Part shown: piece after piece, positions 56,701-64,000 of the stretch
Numbering within the stretch: the stretch's first letter is position 1
How the letters are laid out: each line of letters opens with the position of its first letter
Assembly: GCA_963971305.1 (NCBI GenBank)
Contig: OZ020307.1
Coordinates: forward strand, 62,307,702-62,371,701
From: Arcuatula senhousia
Lineage: Eukaryota; Mollusca; Bivalvia; Mytilida; Mytilidae
Length of the DNA: 64,000 nt
Direction of reading: 5' to 3'
The notes under the pieces: model-generated
Seen by the model: only the letters and a program-made list of their open reading frames with translations
Databases searched by the model: none
Told to the model about the DNA's origin: nothing
Made by a program: the position numbers and the translations under genes

Positions 56701-59604
56701 TTTAGTAATTAGTTTATCTTTGTAGTTTTTGTCTCGCCTGCGACTTTAGTCGCTGAAGGCGAGACATAAGTATTACTTTCCGGCAGCGACGGCGTAAACT
56801 TTTTTTGTAAGACTTTTGTGGAAAATGAATTACAAGAAAAGTGTAATAGCTAGGCATCTGATATTTGGTATACAGACAGTTGGGGTTATGGTCTATGCAA
56901 CTGGCACCATGCCGTTTGACCCTGACCCCAATTTCATGGTTCACCACTCTGTGAACTAAGATGTTTTTTTTGGACCAAAAAACCGCTTTGTAAGACTTTT
57001 GTGGAAAATGAATTACAAGAAAAGAATAATAGCTAGGCATCTGATATTTGGTATACAGACAGTTGGGGTTATGGTTTACGCAACTGGCACTGTGCCTTTT
57101 GACCATGACATCAATTTCATGGTTCAGCGACTCTGTGAACTTAGATGTTTTTTGGGGCAAAAAAACCCCTTTGTAAGAAGTTTGTGGAAAATGAATTAAG
57201 TGAAAAGTATAATAGCTAGGCATCTGATATCTAGTATACAGACACATTGGGTTATGATCTATGCAACTGGCACCATGCCATTTGACCCTGACCCATTTTT
57301 ATGGTGGACTTAGATGATTTTTGGGGCAAAAAGAACTCTTTGTAAGACTTTTGTGGAAAATGAATTAAGTGAAAAGTATAATACCTAGGCATCTGACATC
57401 TGGTATACAGACACCTGGAGCTATGGTTTATGCTACTGACACCATGTCCTGTGACCTTAACACAATTTTCATGGTTCAGTGACTCGTGGATTTAGATGAT
57501 TTTTTGGACAATTAAAACTTTTATGGAAAATAAATTTAGTTAAAAATATAATAGCGAGGCATTTGATATTTGGTATACAGACATTTGAGGTTTCGGTCTA
57601 CACAACTGACACCATGTTGAGTGACTCTGACCCCATTTTCATGGTTCAATGACTTTGTGAATGTAGATGATTTTTGGGTGGAAAATGAGTTAAAAGTATA
57701 ATATTATAGCAAGGCATCTGATATTTGGGGATTATGGTATACACAACTGACATCACCATGTAATGTGACCTTCACCCCATTTTCATGATTGAATGACTCA
57801 GTGAATGTTGGTCTTTTTCATTGTTTCTCAATAACTATGGTATCTAGAACACACTTCAGACATTTTTGTGATGGTTAAATGGAATTCTGTCATCTGTCAC
57901 ATTACCTTGACCTTAACTTTTCTGATGGCCCAGCTAGACCTTCAATGAGTTCTGTGATGGTGCCGACAGGCGAGACATACTTTAGTGTCAACTCTTGTTT
58001 TAACAACTTAATTCTTTGTAGCTATGTTTAGTTAATAAGTCATTCCTTGCAATACTAATATGATCATTATAAATTTTCATGATTCTTTTAACAGGGAGGT
58101 GATTTTGTTGGTTATTACTTGCCCAAAGACCATTCACCAGTCTCTGATCAGCATTTTTGTCCCATTGACCTAAGCACTTTTCTTTTGCAGGCAGCTTTCA
58201 GGGAGCCAAGATTGTTGGTTGTCACTGATCCAAGGACTGACCACCAGTCTGTCACGGAGGCATCTTATGTCAACATCCCAGTTATTGCCCTGTGTAATAC
58301 TGACTCCCCATTGAGATATGTGGATATTGCTATACCATGTAACAACAAGGTAATATTAATAAAGGTTTTCACCATCTTCATTTATGATTGGGACTATAAC
58401 GAAGTTATAATTGACATATCTGTGTTTTAAGTCTTGAGATTTTGATAATATCCCTATAGCAATAAAAACTTCAATATATATAAAATTGTTGATGTTATGT
58501 TTAGGCCTGAAATACCAGTGAAAATTTTTTATGCTATAAATATGCTGTGTTACGGTAGAAAGTCAGAAAAGTACCCATTGGATAGAGAGCAATACTTACC
58601 AAATCATGTGTTCACATTTTGACCTGTGATTAAGTACTGTTTGAGAATGTACATGTAGCTATGTAAGATGATTTAACAAATATTTTGTAAAATTGATTTT
58701 TCGATGAGACCCTTCTGAAAAAGTCCAAACTCTTTAGTTAGTATCTTGTATATTAAATTTGTGTGCCACTGCATATAGTTAGACCTCTAAACTGAACTTG
58801 TTTATTGTAGGGTCACCATTCCATTGGTTTGATGTGGTGGATGTTGGCACGTGAGGTGCTCCGACTCCGAGGAACCATCAGCAGAGATCATCCATGGGAC
58901 GTAATGGTTGATCTGTACTTCTACAGAGATCCTGAAGAGGTAGGATCATTCACTAGAATTCTCAGTCCTGTTTGCTTGTCTAAGAGTTTCAAAAACAACA
59001 ATTGGACAGAATGGAACCAATATTCCAAGTCAAAAAATAAAAGCAACTCTGATGGCACCAGTCTGTTACTTTACTTATTTCAAAACAGTTTCTGTTAGTT
59101 GAATTTCCAGTTAAATAAATCAAAATAGGAAGACATTGTCACAAAAAAATTGTCAATAATTCATACATTGCCAGAATAAGTATGTCAATAATATTCATAT
59201 TGCAAGCTGGAAAGTTAAATATATAATCATCAAGTTTGTTTCCCAATCCAGGGTTTATACATTTAAGTTTAAACTTATATTTAACATCTAATCTTTATTC
59301 CTAGGCTGAGAAGGAAGCAGAGACTGCTGTAGAGAAGGCACCACAGAAGGATGAGGCCATGCCAGACCAATGGAACACCCAGGCTGAACTAGCACCCCCA
59401 ATGGAATCATCGGACTGGGCTACTGAGGCTCTTAATGTGGTCCCTCCACCAGCAGCACCCACTGCAACTTCTGCCTTTGACATGGGGGCGGCTCCAGCTC
59501 AGACTGAGGACTGGTCTGCTTCAGCTGACGATTGGTCTGCTACCCCTGCTCCTCCAGCACCCACAACTGACTGGGGTGGCAGCAGTGCCGAGAACTGGAA
59601 CTAG
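53760..59604 (+). CDS. RPSA: Small ribosomal subunit protein SA (uS2, laminin receptor precursor)
   Basis: RPSA is a uS2-family component of the cytoplasmic 40S subunit, needed for 18S rRNA maturation; in vertebrates it is also reported at the cell surface as the 67-kDa laminin receptor. Five coding exons: 53760-53892, 55657-55862, 58191-58349, 58811-58939 and 59305-59604 (TAG). All junctions are GT-AG with matching phases, giving 308 residues (human 295). Conserved blocks: [102 protein letters not shown] and [10 protein letters not shown]. The acidic tail has the family's E/D-W-S repeats ([14 protein letters not shown]) and is a little longer than in vertebrates, rich in Ala and Pro. One oddity is NMDRQMEQY where most animals have NLDFQMEQY. 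The introns carry F1, F5 and F2 elements. Confidence 0.96.
53978..55442 (+). mobile_element. F1 element, variant b, in RPSA intron 1
   Basis: Head TAGCTCACCTGGCC, loop AAA, then GGCCATGTGAGCTT (imperfect). GTCGTCCGTCGTCGTC tract. Three core units of roughly 450 bp hold AACATGGCCGC, AAGTGATCAGCACCTCAAGA and GTTATTGCCCTTTTTGTGGA. The tail CAGGTGAGCGATTCAGG with GGCTCCTGGGAGCC ends CTCTTGTTT. It fills most of the 1764-bp intron, in the same orientation as RPSA. Confidence 0.8.
56107..56637 (+). mobile_element. F5 element in RPSA intron 2
   Basis: GTCCGTCTGTCTGTG, then two units with CGCAACTCCTCTTAAACTAC, ACCATATGTAGTTGTGCATA and TGTGGGAGTTATGGCCCTTT. The tail has TGAGCGTGCTCA (56609-56620) and CTAAGGTTCTTTCA, matching the tail of the F5 copy at 27010-27763. 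The head hairpin is lost. Confidence 0.7.
56725..58000 (+). mobile_element. F2 element in RPSA intron 2
   Basis: The head TTTTTGTCTCGCCTGCGACT folds with AGTCGCTGAAGGCGAGAC, then a CGGCAGCGACGGCG tract. About six core units of 170-190 bp have GGAAAATGAATTA, TAATAGCTAGGCATCTGATA and GGTATACAGACA. The tail GGTGCCGACAGGCGAGACAT is followed by CAACTCTTGTTTT. Confidence 0.8.
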
Positions 59605-59663
59605 GTCAAATGAACTTTGTCTGATTACCAGAATAATGTGCTAGAACTTATACTGAGTTCAGA

Positions 59664-59669
59664 ATTAAA
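59664..59669 (+). terminator. Candidate RPSA polyadenylation signal
   Basis: ATTAAA, the common variant hexamer, 60 bp after the stop codon. A short 3'UTR is usual for ribosomal protein mRNAs. Confidence 0.45.
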
Positions 59670-60214
59670 AAATGTTGAAACTGAATTTATTTGTTGATTT
59701 ATTCATGTTTTCTCGTTATTTGCCAGGGAATGTTATTATGTAGTTAATGAGTGCTGCCTCCCTCTTGTCCTTTGTTTAATTCTGAAAAATATCATGTAAT
59801 CGTGTGATAAGTTGATAGAATATTATTGTCATATATTTATAAAAAAAAAGTATGTGTGGATTGAAAGCAGAAGGTCGCTCATTTCCAAGAAATTATCATG
59901 CAAGTCTAAAGATGTCTTAAAAACAGGTCTATGATATAATGTTTAAAGAAGAAAAAAACTTTTGGCTTATGTTGCAAGAATGGTAACATTAAATGGTTAC
60001 ATATACAATGACTTTCGAATGGAACATGAAACTTATAGACTGGAAGAAATACTTTAAAGGTAAACGAGACGAGAATGTTTCCAGATAAGCTTGAAATATT
60101 ATGTCCCTTCACTCCCCTTCATTGAATAAGTCAGCCCATCTATCCATTACAAGTTATCCATGACAACTTAGAAATTGAGAAACCACATTAACAGAAAAAA
60201 TTATTGTCTTGCAT

Positions 60215-60510
60215 TATTTTTGGCAGTCTGCCACAAAGTTTGACAGCACAACTCATGGTATTTATAGAGGATACCATATGTAGTTGTTATCAGGAAATTT
60301 TGATCCTGTGAGTTATTGCCCTTTGATTTTAGAAAATTGCTGAAAATCCTCATTTATCATTTTGTCTGCACAAGTCCTCTGAAACTTTACAAAGACTTAT
60401 ACGAATCTTGTAATGTAGGAGGGACACCATATGTAGCTGTGCATGTTACCAGGAAATTTTTGGGGGAGTTACAGCCCTTTGAACTTGCCTGTCCTAAGCC
60501 AGGAATCTTT
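60215..60510 (+). mobile_element. F5 core remnant
   Basis: Two degraded units with ACCATATGTAGTTGTTATCA, TATGTAGCTGTGCATGTTAC and GGGGGAGTTACAGCCCTTTG, matching the F5 copies but without head or tail. Confidence 0.55.
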
Positions 60511-60613
60511 GACAAAGCTTTCATTTGTACTTGTCTTTTTGATGTTTTCTGTTACTTGTTTAAGAAGGGGGTCTATCTGTGACTATTTCAGGACTGGATT
60601 TGAATTTTATGCA

Positions 60614-61306
60614 TTTTTATACGACCACAAATTTTTTGTGGTTGTTGTCGTGGTCTGGGGACACTTTGGTTTCCGAGTAAATGTTGACGGAATGTTATGA
60701 AATTTTGATATGATGTTTGTTACCACTAAAGGAAGGTTGGTATTGTATTTGGGGATTGTGGCCCCTACCATTTTAGAAAAAAAAGGGCTAAAATGGGTGT
60801 ATTGACAAAACTGTTGTAGAATGTTTATTATTCATTGGATTTTGAAAATTCTTTTTTTAGTGAATTCATCATTAAATGATGTGTCAATGGTGTTGATATA
60901 TATTGCTCTGTTACATTGCTACTGGGGGTCAAAAAGGGGCCACACCCCAAAAATTGACTTTTTTATTTGTGGTCCGATTTTCATAATTGTTTTTTCATTG
61001 GAATCCTTGTGAAAATCCCTGCCTCCGTTTTTCAGTCAAATTTGCAATATTTCTAACCGTTTTTTGAGAAATTAGGGGTCAAAGGGGCCAAAAACGCCAT
61101 TTTTTAATAGTTTGTCAAGGCAAAAGTGGTGGGCCTGCCAATTCTTATGAAGTTTTAATATGATATTTATATCCACCAAAGGAATGTTGGTTTTGTATTT
61201 GTGGTTTGTTGCCCCTACTGTTTTAGACAAAAAGGGATAAAACGGGTGTATGGACAAAACTGTTGTAGAATGTTTCTTATTCATTCGATTTTGAAAATTC
61301 TTTTTT
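60614..61306 (+). mobile_element. F3 element, copy C, left part
   Basis: The head TTTTTATACGACCACAAATT pairs with TTTTGTGGTTG, then core blocks with GGACACTTTGGTTTCCGAGT and ACGGGTGTATGGACAAAACT. It stops at GAAAATTCTTTTTT where an F1 element begins. The element continues at 62705. Confidence 0.75.
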
Positions 61307-62704
61307 GCAATCACTAGGCGTCCGTCGTCGTCGTCGTCTGTCCTCTGTTAACAATTTTTCAAAAATCTTCTCTGAAACTACTGAACAGAATTTAATGAAA
61401 ATTGGTATGATTGCTCCTTAGGGTGTCCTGTACAAAAGTTGTTTTTCAATTATTGATTCGTCAAAAAACATGGCTGCCGTGGCTAAAAATAGACCAAGGG
61501 GGGTCAGACTTCTGTTTTTGGCTTGTAAATCAAAAAGTATAGGAGATAGATGAAATCTGATGCCACCCTACTGCTTCAGTATCAAAAGTTCTACAAAAGT
61601 CTCAATTTGGTCGAAGTTGTCATATGATCCCTAATAGGGTGAAAATAGCGTTTTTCATGTTTTTGGCTTATAAAATGAAAACTTTTGCGATAGAGAAAAG
61701 CTGTTGCTTGCTTATATGTTCAGCTTATTAGCTCTACAAAAGTCTTCATAGGGTCGAAGTTGTCAGGTGCCCCCTTATAGGGGTTACAGCCCCTTAAAGG
61801 CGAAAAATAGTGTTTTTGGCCTATAGAATGAAAACTATTGCAGATAGAAAAAATACTGTTGCTTGCTTAAATGTTCAGCTCATTTAGCTCTACAAAATTC
61901 TTCTAGGGTCAAAGGTGTCAGATGACTCCTTATAGGGGTTACAGCCCCTTAAAGGCGAAAATAGATTTTTGGCCTATAGAATGAAAACTATTGCAGATAG
62001 AGAAAAGCTGTTGCTTGCGTAAATGTTCAGCTCATTAAGCTCTACAAAAGTCTTCATAGGGTTAAGATGTCAGATGACCCCTTATAGGGGTTACAGCCCT
62101 TAAAGGCAAAAATAGTGTTTTGGTCTATAAAATGAAAACTATTGCAGATAGAGAAAAGCTGTTGCTTGCTTAAATGTTCAGCTCATTAAGCTCTACAAAA
62201 GTTTTCACAGGGTCGAAGATGTCAGATGACCCATTATAGGGGTTACAGCCCCTTAAAGGCGGAAAATAGTGTACTTCGTCTATAGAATGAAAACTATTGC
62301 AGATAGGGAAAAGTTGTTGCTTGCTGAAATGTTCAGCTTATTTAGCTCTACAAAAGTCTTCATAGTTGTCAGATGACCCCTTATAGGGGTTACTGCCCCT
62401 AAATTTACATGTTTTCATGTTTTTAGCTTATAATGAAAACTATAGCAGATAAAGAAAAGTGGTTGCTTGCTTAAATGTTCAGTTCATTAAGCTCTTAACA
62501 AAAATTTCTATAGAGTCAAAGTGTTCAGATTGCCCTTAATATAAATAACATTTTGCACATTTTTGGCCTACAGAATGAAAACTATTGCTGAAAGAGAAAA
62601 TCTGTTGCTTGCTGAAATGTTCAGCTTATTTAGCTCTATAAAGTTCTTTATAGGGTTGACATCAAGACCAGGTGAGCGATTCAGGCTCCTGGGAGCCTCT
62701 TGTT
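61307..62704 (+). mobile_element. F1 element nested in F3 copy C
   Basis: Begins GCAATCACTAGGCGTCCGTC, so the head palindrome is missing, then GTCGTCGTCGTCTGTC and about seven core units. The full tail ACCAGGTGAGCGATTCAGG with GGCTCCTGGGAGCC ends CTCTTGT. Removing it rejoins a continuous F3 core, which fixes its borders to within the T-run. Confidence 0.8.
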
Positions 62705-63190
62705 TATTGAATTCATCATGAAATTCTGTCTCCTAATGTATCAATGATTTTGATATGTATTGCACTGTTACATTGCTTCAGGGGGCTAAAGACAGGCCAC
62801 GCCCATGAAAATCAACTTTTTTATTTGTGGTCCAATTTTCAAATTCTTTTTTTTCATTGGATTCTTTGTGAAAATTTCTGCCTTAAATTTCAATCAGATT
62901 AATTGCAATATCTTTTACCGTTTTTTAGAAATTAGGGGTCAAAGGGCCAAAATTGTAAATTAATACATGTATATAAATAAGGCTTTTTGTATTAGATGTT
63001 GATGTAAATATATATGTGTCAAAAATGCATTTTTAAGTCCACCACAGGATGCATGTGTCAAAAAGCTTTGTAAGTCCACCATGGGCTTTATGTGACCAAA
63101 GCAATGGACTATCCATATTGGGCCTCCAACGTACAGGTTTCAACTTGTTGTGGGCGTATCATGCTGCGCTCGGCGTAGCTTTTTATTAGA
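62705..63190 (+). mobile_element. F3 element, copy C, right part
   Basis: Resumes TTATTGAATTCATCATG and runs through GGGGCTAAAGACAGGCC-like core sequence to the tail GTGGGCGTATCATGC with GCTGCGC-TCG-GCGTAGC and TTTTTATT. Confidence 0.75.
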
Positions 63191-63267
63191 CCATGGGTCA
63201 ATTGCAGAACAGCGAGCAGCGCCTACTGGCCTCGTTGAGGCTGCTGGTGGTTGTCCATTGTGGTTTT

Positions 63268-64000
63268 TAGCTCACCTGGACCGAAGGTCCATGTGCGCTA
63301 TTGCCATCACTTGGCGTCCGTCTTCGTTTGTCGTCCGTTAACAATTTTTCAAAAATCTTCTCCTCTGACACTACTGAACAGAATTTAATGAAAATTGGTA
63401 TGAATGATCCTTAGGGTATCCTGCACCAGACTTGTGTTTGGATTTTTGATCCGTCAAAAAACATGGCTGCCGTTGCTAAAAATAGACCAGGGGGTCAGAC
63501 TTCTGTTATTGGCATGTAAATCAAAAAGTATAAGGGATAGATTTTCGAAATCTGATGCCACCCTACTGCTTAAGTATTAAAAGTTCTACAAAAGTCTCCA
63601 TTTGGCTAAAGTTGTCAGATGATCCCTTATAGGGGTTACAGCCCCTTAAAAATAGCATTTGTTCATGTTTTTGGCTTATAGAATGAAAACTATTGCAGAT
63701 AGAGAAAAGCTGTTGCTTGCTTAAATGTTCAGCTAATTTAGCTCTTCAAAAGTCTCCATAGGGTCGAAGTTGTCAGGTGACCCCTTATAAGGGTTATGGC
63801 CCCTTAAAGGCAAAAAATAGTGTTTTTGGCCTATGGAATGAAAACTATTGCAGAAAGAGAAAAGCTGTTCCTTGCTTAAATAATCAGCTCATTTAGCTCT
63901 ACAAAAGTCTTCATAGGGTCAAAGTTGTCAGATGACCCCTTATAGGGGTTACAGCATCTTATTGACGAAAAATGGTGTTTTTGGCATATAGAATGAAAAC
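63268..64000 (+). mobile_element. F1 element running off the window end
   Basis: Head TAGCTCACCTGGACC with GGTCCATGTGCGCTA (one mismatch). The GTCCGTCTTCGTTTGTCGTC tract is followed by core units containing ACCCCTTATAAGGGTT. The tail lies beyond 64000. Confidence 0.8.

Noticed and set aside
56714..57247. 177-residue minus-strand open frame with internal [10 protein letters not shown] repeats
   Set aside because: It reads antisense through F2 core units and the head palindrome. The repetition comes from the core units, and no related protein is recognised.
58095..58190. Possible extra RPSA exon after ACAGGGAGGTGATTTTG
   Set aside because: The RPSA protein joins directly from ATTCAG at 55862 to GCAGCT at 58191, matching the conserved [10 protein letters not shown]. 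Extra sequence would break the alignment.

Overview
This is eukaryotic DNA, most probably from a bivalve mollusc. It is AT-rich and gene-sparse. Genes are split by GT-AG introns, and several protein genes clearly match metazoan families. The repeats that fill the rest (palindromic GCTCACCTGG and GTCTCGCCT heads followed by GTC-rich tracts, and SINE tails rich in CAAT) are of a kind I associate with bivalve genomes. The species cannot be fixed from the sequence.

Layout. 1-5.6 kb: a decayed LINE and two large non-autonomous repeats. 6.0-20.5 kb: a segmental duplication carrying two paralogous genes for a single-pass membrane protein that I do not recognise: a six-cysteine ectodomain, one membrane helix, and a Gly-Gln-Tyr-Pro repeat tail with a PPxY motif. 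The second copy is complete (five coding exons, 315 residues). The first shows four exons and no signal-peptide exon. The copies are separated by nested repeats and MITEs (9.5-16.4 kb). 20.5-29 kb: repeats only. 29.37-41.63 kb, minus strand: NTAN1, the N-terminal asparagine amidohydrolase of the Arg/N-degron pathway, in ten coding exons. 42-49 kb: repeats and low-complexity DNA. 49.7-50.1 kb, minus strand: an intronless TAF10 (TFIID/SAGA subunit). 53.76-59.60 kb, plus strand: RPSA, the small-subunit ribosomal protein SA (uS2), in five coding exons with introns packed with repeats. 60-64 kb: nested repeats running off the end. NTAN1, TAF10 and RPSA act in unrelated processes and show no functional link beyond being neighbours.

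The strongest non-genic signal is architectural. At least seven repeat families with unrelated sequences share one plan: a palindromic head, a GTC- or CGG-rich tract, tandem core units of about 120-190 bp, then a tail holding one arm of the head in inverted orientation, in most families followed by its own short hairpin and often ending in CTTGTT. I label them F1-F7 (F8 and F9 are less complete). The plan fits non-autonomous Helentron-type elements (HINEs). One F1 sits inside an F3 and leaves a readable T-run target site. In NTAN1, a minisatellite of 32-bp units repeats the exon's own splice-donor sequence about 29 times in tandem.
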